64,000 nucleotides of DNA, taken from the NCBI GenBank assembly GCA_015832175.1, contig WJXW01000002.1:3472001-3536000 (forward strand). The letters are read 5' to 3'. The DNA is from Paraphaeosphaeria minitans. Its lineage: Eukaryota > Ascomycota > Dothideomycetes > Pleosporales > Didymosphaeriaceae. Shown here one piece after another: positions 21,191 through 32,705 of this stretch; within the stretch, counting starts at the first letter, position 1; the number at the start of each line of letters is the position of its first letter. The notes beneath the pieces are model-generated. The model made no database searches and had not been told where the DNA came from. It saw only the letters and a program-made list of their open reading frames with translations. A program made the translations under genes and the position numbers.

Positions 21191-21683
21191 ACTTGCAGTA
21201 GAGGGAATGCGGCTTTGCTTCTGAACGAGAGTCGTGGGATGCAACAACAATGAGCACTCCTGGTGTTGTGCAGTCGTCGCTGCCACATTTCAGAAGACGG
21301 CGCCAAGCCCAGCTCCACAGACCCCCGTTTTGGCACGTGAGCTAAGCGAAGCCCTTGGGATTCCCCAATTGATCAGCATACAAAGATAGAAACAACGTTT
21401 GGGCGTTTTCCTTCTTTGACGGCATACATCCTTGTAAATTTGGAGGCTTCCTCCCAGATCACGGAACTTGGGCGCCAACATCAAGTGCCTTAAGGCATCC
21501 ATGCATGAGCGCCAGTTCTGGCCAACAGGGTTCAGGCAAACAAAGTTTCGACTTGCTGCCTCCAGATCATTTTTCCTAATCTGTGTGAATACTACTTTTC
21601 AGAATGCTACCTTAGATATCGACATTCTTGAAATCCGACCTACCCCTCTATTTCGGTTCTCACGTCTCAACTTCTAAAGCAAC
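21191..21683. promoter_or_regulatory. divergent promoter region of DPM3 and SmgGDS-like gene
   Basis: The two start codons (21190 minus, 21684 plus) lie 493 bases apart, facing outward. Part of it is in frame upstream of DPM3, which is why a longer start is possible on paper. No clear core promoter element was seen. Confidence 0.5.
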
Positions 21684-23813
21684 ATGTTTTCTACGAAAGA
21701 TGACTCTCAGCAGTCTTTGGCGGACCTCGAGGAATATCTAAATCAAGGCTTGCAAGCAAGCCCGCAAAAGCTATCAGATATAGCGTCGTGGTTGAAGCAT
21801 CTGGAGTCAGCAGAAAGCTCCGAAGCTGATGTAAAAGCTGTCCAGCTTCTGGGTACTGCAGCAGGAAAGCAGTGGGGTGAGCAACGTACGGCCCACAAAA
21901 GTGAGCAAGTGAACCCAGTATCAGACTAACCGCAACAGGCGTATGGCAAGACATGTTCCGGGAACATGAGATTCTCGCAAGTGTGCTACACAATCTCGAC
22001 CCTTCGACAGATTGTGTTGCACTCAACAACCAGTACTTACGAGTTATTGGGAACTCAGTCGCTTACAATGGTAACGCCGTCCTTCTCGCGCTATCATTTA
22101 TCTGACAGGACCCAAGACTTGAACCGCGAAGAAGTTCTCAACTATTTCACAAAGATTGTGAGCTGTCTGGAACAAAAGGAAATGAGAAAGACTGCATTAG
22201 CCGTACTATACAATCTCGGCCAGGACTACGGTACGTACCGTGTACTTGAATAGGGACCTCTTCTAAATAAGTTTAGAACCTGCCAACGTTCAAGCAGCGG
22301 AAGCCAGACTTGACCGAAGCATAACACAACAGTTGGCGGCAGGTGACATTCCTGAAGAAGCCATCGACTTCGCAACAACAATCGTAAGCCGAACTACAGA
22401 GAAGCTCACACCGGCACAGTTAGGAGATGAAACTTCCATGGCAGTCTTCGACGACATTCTACGCACTGCAGCACAGTACGACGAGGACCACTGTCAGGAC
22501 TACGTGGCACTGATTGTCCACTACTTACAAGATCCGGAGTTTCAGCAAAAAGTCGCATACCCTGACGTTGTGCAGAAACTTCTAGAGCTTTTGCTTGACC
22601 TTGAGTTCAATGAGTTGGCCAAAGATGAAGTGCAAACTGTCATGCAAGAATTAGCCACGCAGAACAACCCGAACGAGATTGTGTCCGAGGAAACAAGCGT
22701 GATACTCATGGTCCGCCTGGTCAACTGTGTGTCTGCCTTGTCCGCGACCGACGCCTTTGTCAAGAGCTTTACATTAGAGTCTCGAATAGTACACACGCTC
22801 AAGGAGAAGCTTGTATCGGCACAAGCAATGCCATCCACGGTGTGCGCCTGTGTCATGTTAGGCAACATCGCGACTTCGGATAACGTTTGTATCGACATGG
22901 TCCAGAAGTTGGGCCTGCACGAAACGCTGATAAAAATCCTCGCAATGCGGAAAGAGCAAGCACTTCTGTACGCTGCTGCCGGCTTCATGCGACATCTTAC
23001 GTTTCCCGAATCCAATCGACCAATTTTGGGAGCAGCTGGGCTTGTTGAAACTTGCTGCCATCTGTTTGGCAACATCCAAGATCCCGCCGTTCGTGGAGAA
23101 GGAGCCGCCATTCTCTGCAAACTCGTAACGAATTGCTTGCGTAATATTGACCAAGTAGTAGGCAAAGGGCTGCCGGAAAATATCATGCTGGCTCCACTAC
23201 CGCACGTCCCATTTCCCGGGAACCCTAGATTTCTACACCATGTCGTCAGACAGGCATTGACGCCATCGGCACCGCTGCCCAGTACATCAATGAAGAATGC
23301 CATGATTGAGCTTGGTCGGACTCTAGTTGCCATATTGCGGTATTTACGCCGCCCAGCTTCGGAAGGAGACTTGGAAGAGTTGGCGCGCTGTTTCTTCGAA
23401 GTCCCTGCGGTAGCCCGACCACTTGCTAGACTAGTTCGACAGCGTTTCTACGCTGATGCGCGATCCGAAGGTTTGCTGGGATTGGGACTTATGGCACAGA
23501 CTGCAGAAGGTGCAGCGTGCGTCGTTGAAGAGATGAAGGCAGACACAGGTCTGCTGGATGCCATCAAGGAGTTTGCAGGCGAGCAAAGAGGCGATGCGCA
23601 GAAGAGCAATGAGAGTGCGGGAAGAGACTACCAGAACGCTGTGGTGTTGTTGCATGGTCTCGCTACCAACGGGGTAAGTCAAGATTGCAAGATTGTCGTC
23701 TAGTGGTGTTGAGTTGCTGACCCAATTTGTGACAGGGAGATGGCATGGATGCGGCTCTGAGAAGCGACGTGGAGGGATTGCAGACAGAGTTGAGCAAACT
23801 TATGGTGTCGTGA
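21684..23813 (+). CDS. SmgGDS/Rap1GDS1-like armadillo-repeat protein
   Basis: Five exons (21684-21876, 21939-22070, 22117-22230, 22277-23673 and 23736-23813) encode 637 aa. All four introns (62, 46, 46 and 62 bases) keep frame. The protein is built of helical armadillo-type repeats; typical lines are CVMLGNIATSDNVCIDMV and LLYAAAGFMRHLTFPESNRP, which fit the Rap1 GTPase-GDP dissociation stimulator (SmgGDS) family. Members chaperone or exchange nucleotide on small GTPases with polybasic tails; the partner in fungi is not shown by this sequence. Intron 2 uses an AAG acceptor at 22114-22116: the nearer CAG at 22106-22108 would bring an in-frame stop. The last exon is 25 codons plus stop. The family call is good, the function is inferred. 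Confidence 0.85.
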
Positions 23814-24302
23814 GATAGATTTTGATATGGTTCAAGAGAGACTGGGAGCCTGGAAATAGGTAGACGTTGTTTGCCCCCAAAGCATTTGTTGCGAGAGCGA
23901 CTGCTGCCCGTGGAAAAACGGAGGATGAAGTGAAGCCGGCATCAGCCCACCATCAATCCATGTTCCTGTCGCGTTGCACAACATGTCCACCGCTCAAATG
24001 CAGCGAATCATGGCCTTCGCATTTGTAGTGAAGAGCAAAGTGCACGCACGGTGGATGTCACGCGGAGCGTAATCAAAACGCTTCTGATTGGTCAGATGGC
24101 CGCTTATGTAACGACCAACGCAGTCCGATGAGAGCATAGCCAGGCCGCGACGGTCTAATAGTAAGAGCTCGCACAACCTATATAAGGCTTCACATCTTTT
24201 TTACTGGGCTTTTTCATACTCAGCTCCTTGCCATCCAGCTCTCCAATAACACGCAGCCACAACCACACACCTTCAAAACCACCTTTCCCCAACACTTTCA
24301 AG
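23814..24302. promoter_or_regulatory. intergenic region with metallothionein promoter
   Basis: This 489-base gap follows the SmgGDS-like gene and precedes the metallothionein start. It contains a TATA element at 24179-24185 and a long C/A-rich leader with no ATG just before the start codon. Metal-responsive sites were looked for by eye and none was convincing. Confidence 0.5.
24179..24185 (+). promoter_or_regulatory. TATA box of metallothionein gene
   Basis: TATATAA followed by GG, 118 bases upstream of the start codon, facing the gene. A strong TATA box fits an inducible, highly expressed gene of this kind. Confidence 0.55.
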
Positions 24303-24698
24303 ATGACTTGCTGCGGTAAGCTACTGCCGGCCACTATACATGCGGCGTGTACTGATGTATTTTGCAGGACGTAACAACGGCGAGTGCCTTTGCGCCAAGG
24401 AGGCAACCTGCAGCTGTGGAAAGCAGCCCGCTCTCCAATGCAGTACGTCTTACAGTCTCTCCCAAGAAATGATGACGTGTGCTAATGAGCCACCGCAGCA
24501 TGCGACAAGGCGACTACCGAGAACAAGACGCCCACAAACACTTGCCAATGCGGAAAGCGCGCAGAGGGTGCGTTTCAAACCATTTCTTTCTTGAAATTAG
24601 GTTCAACTTCTAACCCTTCGTCAGACAGCTGCACATGCGGTCGCTCCTCCGACAACGGCTCGTCGTCCCTCGAGACCGACTTCACCACCAAGAAATAA
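24303..24698 (+). CDS. Cys-rich metallothionein-like protein
   Basis: Four tiny exons (24303-24315, 24368-24442, 24499-24567 and 24625-24698) encode a 76-residue protein with 12 cysteines. Introns of 52, 56 and 57 bases all begin GT, end AG and keep frame. It opens MTCCGRNNGECLC and repeats CxC pairs: CLC, CSC, CTC, CQC and CTC. The tail after the last pair is Ser/Asp-rich and ends TTKK. The CxC spacing, near absence of aromatic residues and small size are the marks of metallothioneins, which bind copper, zinc or cadmium through thiolates in the cytosol. No single reading frame spans the gene, so ORF-based searches miss it. A TATA box lies 118 bases upstream. Which metal it binds cannot be told from sequence. 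The exon model is internally consistent but not confirmed by RNA. Confidence 0.85.
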
Positions 24699-25579
24699 GC
24701 GGCCGAGCGAAGTGTACGAGTGATGAATGCATTGGGCCTGGGTTTCATGGCGTTATGGCGGGCTGGTATGCGGCCTGAAGCGGTTTGCTGAGGCTTGGAT
24801 TGACATTGGGACGTCATGGGCATGGGACGACTGCATCCGAACATTGTACCAGTAGCAGATGAATCAAGGTATCTGAAATCAACTCGATCCTTACCGGCTC
24901 TGTGATTTCTTTCCGTGACTTCGGATCTGGCTCAAGATACAAATTTGACCAACAGAAGCAACCTACAGCAATTCTCATCTGTAGGTACCACATTAGCTCT
25001 TGAGAACGAGCAATAAGCCGCCTTTCGACTGTGCAAGGCTGCCCAGGTGGTCATTTCACATTGCGGTGGCAGGCATAGGTACAGGCGCGATGCATGCTAC
25101 GCGAGTAGCTGGCGCGGTAACATCCTTCTTGAACAACAATGTAGGAACTCAATGATATCAAAGGTTTCCTGCCAGGTGCTATGGAGTTGGGAACAGTGGA
25201 ACATGACCAAGCGGAGTTTGACGGGGAAGGAACCGCAAAAGGGACGCGCATTGACCGCTTCGACAACTCTTGTCTTGGCAGCCTCTCCACCCATCAAGCG
25301 CTCCCGCAGGTCCCGCATATGCATGCATCCCGGCAAGCTGCAGCCTGCGCTCTCCTGTGTTTCCTGATGATTCTTCTTCCTCGCTGACCCGCGCGCGCCT
25401 TCACTAGTTCCATGACTGACGAGTAATTCTACCCTCGACCCCTTTCGCTTGCCCCACGCTACGACGCACGCACCCCCTCGAGTATCGACGGCACGACCGA
25501 CGCCCACCTGCGCCTCCACGCTGCCTGGCTACCTTTCCATCGGGAACCGCCCGCCGCAGGGCATCGCTCGACGTTGAAC
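24699..25579. other. intergenic, upstream of AP-2 alpha
   Basis: Without recognisable genes on either strand. The last 200 bases are C-rich and probably the promoter and leader of the adaptin gene. ORFs of up to 140 codons on the minus strand (25097-25519) have no motif or hydrophobic pattern and read as shadows. Confidence 0.45.
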
Positions 25580-28500
25580 ATGGCTTCAGGATCTGGTGGC
25601 GGGAGTCTGTTCAGCCGGAACAGCTCGGGCAATGTTCCGGCCATGCGAGGCCTGGTCTCGTTCATTGCGGACCTCCGAAACGCAAGAGCGAGGGAGCTGG
25701 AAGAGAAGCGCATAAACAAGGAGTTGGCAAACATACGACAGAAGTTCAGGGACGGGGGACTCAACGGCTACCAGAAGAAAAAATACGTCTGCAAGTTGTT
25801 GTATATATACATCCTGGGTTGGAACGTGGATTTTGGACATCTCGAAGCCGTCAACCTTATATCGGCCACGAAATACTCGGAGAAGCAAATCGGTTACCTT
25901 GCCGTCACCCTCTTCCTGCACGAAGAGCACGAGCTGCTACACCTGGTTGTCAACAGCATACGGAAGGATCTCCTGGACCACAATGAGCTGAACAATTGTC
26001 TGGCATTGCATGCGATTGCAAATGTGGGCGGGAAAGAGATGGGAGAGGCGCTCAGCGGCGATGTCCATCGGTTGCTGATTTCACCGTTAGTGCCATGTTG
26101 ACGAGAAGAAACCCGCGGGCTAATTGTCGTAGGGCATCGAAAGCATTTGTGAAGAAAAAGGCTGCGCTCACCCTGTTGCGCTTGTACCGGAAGTACCCAA
26201 ACATTGTAATGAATGAATGGGCGGAACGGATAATATCGCTCATGGACGACCCAGACATGGGAGTCGCGCTCTCCGTCACCTCGTTGGTCATGGCTTTAGT
26301 TCAGGACAACCAGGAACAATACAAAGGAAGTTACATGAAGGCGGCGAATAAGCTGAAACGGGTCGTCGTTGACGGGGAGTGCGCGGAGGGTTACTACTAC
26401 TACAACGTGCCATGTCCGTGGATACAGGTCAAGCTGCTCAAATTATTGCAGTACTACCCACCGCCAGGTTTGTAGCACACAAGGATGACATGATGAAGAT
26501 ATGCTTACTAGTATGAACAGAAGATTCACATATCCGAAAGCTCATCCGCGAAGCACTACAAAAGATCATGGATTCTGCACTCGAGATGCCAAAGAACGTA
26601 CAGCAGAACAACGCCCAAAACGCGGTGCTGTTTGAAGCTATTAACTTGGTTATTCATCTGGACACCGAACAGGATCTGATGGTCCAAATCTCCACACGTC
26701 TAGGAAAGTTCATCGCATCCCGAGAGACAAACGTGCGGTATCTGGGATTGGAAGCCATGACCCATCTGGCTGCGCGTGCTGAAACACTCGACCCCATCAA
26801 GAAGCACCAATCCATCATTATCGGTTCATTAAGAGACAGGGATATCAGTGTGCGACGGCAGGGTCTGGATCTTCTATACAGCATGTGTGACACGACGAAC
26901 GCGCAAGCCATCGTCCAGGAACTCCTTCGATATCTCCAATCGGCCGACTACGCCATAAGAGAAGAGATGGTGCTCAAGATCGCCATCTTGACCGAAAAGT
27001 ACGCCACCGATGTGCAATGGTATGTCGATATATCACTACGACTTATTTCCATGGCTGGCGACCACGTTAGCGACGAGGTATGGCAGCGTGTCACACAGAT
27101 TGTTACGAACAACGAAGAACTTCAGATATACGCAGCGCAGAACATCCTACAGTACGTTAAGTCCGACTGCCACGAAACCCTTGTCAAGATAGGTGGGTAC
27201 CTGCTCGGAGAATTTGGTCATTTGATCGCAGACAGCAAGGGCTGCAGTCCAATTGAGCAGTACATGGCGCTGAATGGTAAGATGCGAGGCTGTTCATCGA
27301 GTACGAGAGCGATAATACTTTCATGTTTCGTAAAGTTTGTGAACCTGTTCCCCGAGATCAAGCCACAGCTATTGCAGACCTTCCGCGCGTACAGTCATTC
27401 GCTGGATTCCGAACTGCAGCAACGAGCATGCGAATACCTCGCGATGGCTACCATGCCCACAGACGATCTGCTGCGGACCGTATGCGACGAAATGCCGCCT
27501 TTCCCCGAAAGAACGTCAGCACTTTTATCCCGGCTGCATCAAAAGCACGCCGGTACGAGCGACAAGCGTACTTGGGTGGTGGGTGGCAAGGACGCCAATA
27601 CGGAACTGAAGGAACTCAGCATTGCGCACCAACCCACCGGGTTAAAGAGGAGTTTCACGAACGCCACGCCAAGAGACAATGCACCGAGCGCGACAAATGG
27701 GACGAATGGCTTAAACACTCTTTCAAGCGATCTGGCCGGACTCGATATGAGCATTGACACGAACAAAGTCCTGAAGGCTCCGAACCTGGCGAGTGCCGCA
27801 CATCTCAGTCCAGACTGGGAAATTGGTTACTATCGTCTACTACTCCGGTCAGAAGGCGTGCTATACGAGGATGCGCAGATTCAGATTGGCCTCCGCACAG
27901 AATACCGAGGGCAGCTTGGATGCCTTATTTTCTACTTTGCCAACCGATCACCCTTTCCTATGGGCTCATTTACGACCACGCTTGACAACAGAGCGGCGGA
28001 AACTCTCAAGACAGATATCAAGGGCTTACCAGACACGGTCATCTCGCCCGAGGGGCAGAGCCAGCAGACTATCATGTTCGAGGCGAAGAACGTCTTTGAG
28101 GACCCGCCTACCATCCGTATATCCTACCTCGCTGGCTCGCTTCAGGCATTGACCCTTCAGCTGCCCGTATATCTCCACAAGTACATGGACGCTGCCGAGC
28201 TCAGTGGTGATGACTTCTTCAAGAGATGGAAACAAATCGGAGGCGCGCCACGCGAAGCCCAACGCATCTTTGGTCTCGTGAACAAGAACCGCACAATGAG
28301 CATGGAGTTTGTGAGAAGGGTAGTACACGGATTCAAATGGGGTATCTTGGACGGCGTGGATCCGAATCCCAAGAACCTTGTTGGTGCTACGGTACTGCAC
28401 ACGACGGATGGCAAGTTTGGGTGTCTGCTTAGACTGGAGCCGAACATGGACACTCAGGTAAGAATGGCATCGCAATCTCCGCGAGTTTGGCTAATCATTG

Positions 28501-28605
28501 TAGATGTTCCGCATCACCATTCGGGCGACTGATGAAGGTGTTCCACCAATTCTGATCAAGGCAATGGAAGAGCGCTTGTCGCAGGGCATCGAGGGCGTAT
28601 TGTAG
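25580..28605 (+). CDS. APL3: AP-2 complex subunit alpha (alpha-adaptin)
   Basis: Four exons (25580-26085, 26133-26467, 26521-28457 and 28504-28605) encode 959 aa; introns of 47, 53 and 46 bases keep frame. This is the large alpha subunit of the AP-2 clathrin adaptor, which sits at the plasma membrane and binds phosphoinositides, cargo and endocytic partners. The helical trunk starts MRGLVSFIADLRNARARE and includes NGYQKKKYVCKLLYIYILG and the EQYKGSYMKAANKLKR stretch; it ends near residue 600. A Pro/Asn-rich hinge follows (about 620-720), then the beta-sandwich ear from about 740 and the platform subdomain with FFKRWKQIGG and QRIFGL. The last exon supplies the terminal MEERLSQGIEGVL. The ATG at 25580 directly precedes the Ser/Gly-rich start common in fungal orthologs. 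Length is normal and nothing is broken. Confidence 0.95.
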
Positions 28606-29414
28606 TGGACCGATATAATCGACTTCTTGGTGGGGCTTTTTCGTGTAAACACATCTAGGGACAGGCGCGTAATATTCTGCAAAGCGGTGGGATGCTGTCA
28701 TGTGCTTTTGCGTGCATATGCGTGGAGCGACATGATGTAAAGTTGCGGTGGATCGCCGGCGGTGGGAGAAACATACCCTGGGGCAGATATGTTGAATGGT
28801 GAAACTTTTCTGTGAGGATGAAGGCGGCGTGAGGCGACGGCGAGCGTGTGAGGGTGACGATTCGTGTGGAGACTGCTATAGGCGGTGAGTCATCATGCAA
28901 ATTTACGCATTGTTGAGAAACCCTGTTTGAGCAGATGTTCAAGGGCACTGGTAGGTACGAAGGGCGCAGCGTATCGTGCGACTAGGCTCCTCCTATCACA
29001 CAGCCACACCGTCCGCATTCGTATCGCGAGGACGCCTACATCAATCAGGCACTTGCTCTTATCATTATACACACGGTGTTTGGTCCGGCCTGCAATTCGA
29101 TCTCCCGAAGTGCAGGCGCCAGAAGAGTTGTAGCAGGAGCAAAAAAAAAGGGCGCAGGGGGCGAGTTACACCCACGGTTCGCGCTGCCGTCTTTGGACTG
29201 CCGATTACAAGTCCATACGTGATATGCCACTCAAAGGCGTATCCTCACGTCGTGTGTCGAAACAGAAGGCTTTCTCTACATCATTTACATCGCAATCGTT
29301 GACTTCTCCCCCGCGCCATCCGACAAACCAGAGGAACACAGCAACGCGAATCCACACTGAATACTGCCATAGGTACCTTCGACACCATCGACACTAACGC
29401 CCCCACCGTACGTC
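28606..29414. other. intergenic between AP-2 alpha and NADAR gene
   Basis: Contains only short ORFs. A nine-base A run lies at about 29142-29150. The last hundred bases are the likely leader of the NADAR gene. No RNA gene was seen. Confidence 0.45.
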
Positions 29415-30094
29415 ATGGCACAGCCTGCCAAATCCCAACCCCGACCCCAAAAACCCGGCCCCGTCTACTTCTGGAAGCCACAAGATGGATACGGCTATCT
29501 AGGGCAGTGGTTCTGGAGCCCCTGGCCGCACGAGGGCGACACGTACAAGACGGCAGAGATGTGGATGATGGTCGGCAAGGCGCGACTGTTCGGAGACGAG
29601 GCATGTTGCTGCTCCGCGCGTTACCTGCCGTGACGCCCTCGCTTCCGCTGGCTAACGGTGCGCGCACCGCACAGGACGTCGCGCGGGAGATTCTGGCCGC
29701 GGAGCATCCGGGCAGGCAGAAGGCGTTGAGGCGCAAGGTGCGGGGCTTTGACGAGGGGGTTTGGGATCGGCGTGCGTGGGTTGCTTGCTTTTTCGGGCTG
29801 CGTGGTGCGAAGTCGTGCTGATTGCGTGTGCTAGACAAGATGCGCATCGTTGAGGAGGGCAATTGCTTCAAGATTACAATCTCCGAAGATGCTGAAAGCC
29901 TGAGGGCGATGCTGCTCGCGACGGGTGAGAGGGAGCTGGTGGAGGGGAGTCCGATGGACCGGATTTGGGGCGTGGGTTTTGCGGAGAAGAATGCTGGGGT
30001 GAATCGGGTGAGGTGGGGACAAAACCTGCTGGGGAAGGCATTGATGAATGTTCGAAAGAGACTGAGAGAGGAGAGCGCTCAGAAGGAGTACTAA
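29415..30094 (+). CDS. NADAR/YbiA-like domain protein
   Basis: Three exons (29415-29600, 29675-29779 and 29840-30094) encode 181 aa of the NADAR family (older names DUF1768, YbiA). Bacterial YbiA is an N-glycosidase acting on early riboflavin intermediates, and other NADAR proteins remove ADP-ribose from nucleobases; the substrate here is unknown. Landmarks are VYFWKPQDGYGYLGQWFWS, EMWMMVGKARLFGDE, DVAREILAAEHPGRQKAL, KVRGFDEGVWDRRAW and DRIWGVGFAEKNA, all in family order. Intron 1 starts with GC (GCATGT) rather than GT: it is the only junction that joins GDE to DVAREIL in frame. Intron 2 (60 bases) has a GTTGCT donor and an ACAAG acceptor. If the GC donor were not used, the product would stop 10 codons later, so correct splicing decides function. 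Confidence 0.82.
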
Positions 30095-30849
30095 TTAAAT
30101 AGCGTCAGACACGGTGTTTACTTCGTCGCAAAGCAAGGAAAAAAAAAGAATGCAAACGACAAAAGCTATCTTCTACTGAACTCGAACCACTCACCCTTAT
30201 GTCATTCACTTCGCCCCAAACCAGGACAACAACAAAAAACCGCAAAATAGAATTTTTTTAATTACCTCAACGCGAATCGAACTGAAGCCCTCGGAACCCC
30301 ACAGACACGGCAGCTGATACCCCGGCCACTCCTTATGGATGTGACCCCAGCAACACGCCCAGGGAATGTGACCCCAGAGTAGTATCCCTCGTTGCTGGTC
30401 CCGATTCGATCCCTAGGGCAAGCCCGAGGCTGTACCACTGCGCCAACAAGTTGACTTGGGACCGACCCGCTGCGGATCATGTCTTTCGAATGATGGAATG
30501 AATGTGCCGGAAGTGATATATATAGGCCGGGTATCTGGCAAGTGAGAGGTAAGGTGCGGGCGGGATTGAGTAAGACGCACACGGGGGCGCATGCGAGGTG
30601 AAAGGTACGCAGCGGCGCGTTGGTTGGGCCAGGTGAATGACGGGCAGACGTGGAGTGAGCGAGGAAGCTGGCCAGCACGTGGCATTCGCAGAAACCGTGA
30701 AATCTCCACCACAACAGCGTCTCCTCTCGTCCAGGCCTGTCGGCAAGCCAGTCGTCCCACGTCTGTATCTCCACGCGTGCTTGGTGCGTGTGTGTGAACG
30801 TCATGTCTGCCGCGAATATCTTGTTACCGAGCGCTGTCTCTGGAGGCGC
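30095..30849. other. intergenic with a tRNA-like segment
   Basis: Between the NADAR gene (plus) and the first regulator (minus), both ending toward this gap. It holds A-rich stretches near 30140 and 30230, two copies of ATGTGACCCCAG (about 30336 and 30367) and the tRNA-like segment listed separately. No protein gene is evident. Confidence 0.45.
30392..30449 (-). other. short tRNA-like element (degenerate tRNA or SINE-like)
   Basis: On the minus strand this 58-base segment begins TTGTTGG and ends CCAGCAA, which can pair over seven bases like an acceptor stem (one G-T pair). Inside lies TGGCGCAGTGG, a good match to the polymerase III A box (TRGCNNAGYNGG), and GGATCGAATC, a partial match to the B box (GGTTCGANTCC). 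The segment is about 14 bases shorter than a real tRNA, the A-to-B spacing is about ten bases too short, and the T stem does not pair. It is best read as a decayed tRNA or a tRNA-derived repeat head, not a working tRNA. Confidence 0.3.
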
Positions 30850-32705
30850 TCAATCAATCTTCATTGTCCCCTGCTGGTCGCTGGCTTCCAGTCCTAGTAT
30901 CAGCTCACAAAGCACTGCTGCAAATGTGCTGTCGTGTAAGACCTCGTGTTGTGGGTATCGGCGTAATAGGTGTACAACCTGCTTGCGGAGCTCTGGCGTG
31001 ATGCCACTGATATTTGCTAGGATGAGCAGCGACGTCGTGGTTGGTAAAGTAGGGATGAAATCAGATGGGTTTTCAGACCGTGTTTGTGAGATGGGTTCGT
31101 GGAGGATGAATTCAGCGAGAGTCAGCGCCTGTTCGAAGTGGATCGATAGAGCTTTTTGTTCGTCTGGGACCGATTTCGTGAAGTGAATTTCCCGGAACTG
31201 CGTCTTTTGAGCAGGGGGCAGAGAGTTGCTGGTGTTGTCGTGAAGTAGAATTCCACCGCGGCCTCGTCGGTATATGAACCCTCGCGCTGAGTCTTCCGAT
31301 GCTGCGAGGACTGGGTGGTATGTTGTGTCCGAATGGAACATATTGTCAATAGGGCTGTCGAGAAAGAGCGGAAAGCACGTGGCGTGATACATACGAAGCA
31401 CATCTACAGCCTTTTTCTGAGACTTTGTCGGTGTGCTATTCAAACTGAAGCACGTGCATGCTGCGAAGGTGTCCAGCACGAATGCCTCGATAGCCGTGCT
31501 CAGTTCCCGGTAGGCGCGGACGTAAGGCTGTTGCCGATGGATCAAGGCCGCGAGGACGCTCTCTTCGCCGTGCAGTACGAGACGTGCAACTTCACGTGCA
31601 TTGCGCTGTGACATCGCCATCAGCCCGCTGAGTAGAGACTTGATGGCTCTCCCGGCATGGCTAAGATGCGAAGGCGTTGCTCGGGAGGGGTGGCATCGCC
31701 CATGTTCGCAAATTACAGAGGAAGCTGGGATTGAGGGCGCACTGTAAGTGCTCCAAGTGATATAGGCGCTTGCATCGCTCAAAGGCTCTCGTTCGTCCGA
31801 AGCTCCGCTGCTATTGAGGAGTTGAGCTGTGACCTCAAGACAGGCAACGACCGAGAATAAATCATAGTAAGGGACAGGTGCGCTGTCAAAAGCAAGTGGT
31901 ACGGTATCAGTACTTCTTTGTTTTGTGGATTTAGAGAATGTGGACCCGGTGGGTGTCTTTCTCATCTCGTGGAGCTCCTGAATGAGTTGTTTTGCCGCAC
32001 TCAAATGGATCGCAGCATCCGAGTACAGTCCCTGGAAGCTGCAGAGATAGGTAAATACGACACTAGTTGTCAGTGCTCGCCAATTCTGCGCCTGGCCGCT
32101 GCAAGTAATTCTTGGGCGGACCAGATGGTTGATAGCAGCGTTGATCTGTTGTAGTGCAAACGTTGATCCATTCTGGGCCGTATTGCGGGTAGTTCCGGTA
32201 GAGGCTTCGTGCACTGCTCCCAGAGCCACCACAGCGTGCCATATCGTCGAGTCTAGGTGACATGCTCGTGGTATATACGTGAGCCAGAATTCGGCCTCGA
32301 ACACACCTGCAATCATGGGTGCAGTAACGTCCAAAAAGTAGCGAAAACTCCGGAGTTCCTGATCATTCTTCTTGGGCAGAGCAATTCTCAGTTGTTTTGG
32401 TAGTGCCTCCGAGCTGGTACTTGATGTATCTCGATGAGATCCAGATCCAGATCGAGAGTTCTTTGGTTTTATGGGCTGGTATCCATCACATTTTCTCCCA
32501 GTCGACGCGCAACGATTGCATTCGGGCTTTTGCTCATCGCATCGTATCCTTCGAACCCTGATCATTGTCAGCATCTTTGGCAAACCATGGACGAAAGACG
32601 TGCGGAAGATGCTCACTTGCATGTAATGCATCCAGTTCTGCCTCTCCGAAATCGACGCGGACGCTCTGGGTTGCATTCAACTATCCGATACTTTGGCGTA
32701 TGCAT
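30850..32705 (-). CDS. Zn2Cys6 transcription factor
   Basis: Two exons (32617-32705 and 30850-32557) around a 59-base intron encode 598 aa. The intron (GTGAGC donor, GCTGAC branch, TCAG acceptor) lies inside the zinc cluster, as is common in fungi. Splicing yields GCITCKVRRIRC, then DEQKPEC, NRC and ASTGRKC: six cysteines spaced C-x2-C-x6-C-x6-C-x2-C-x6-C, a full Gal4-type binuclear cluster near the N-terminus. The remainder resembles the fungal-specific regulator domain of the DUF3468 type (RSFRYFLDVTAPMIAGVFEA, then FWLTYIPRACH). Such proteins regulate local or metabolic genes in the nucleus; the targets are not shown here. The ATG at 32705 was chosen because it alone gives the first cysteine pair; the longer single-frame ORF starting at 32676 lacks it. 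Confidence 0.88.
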
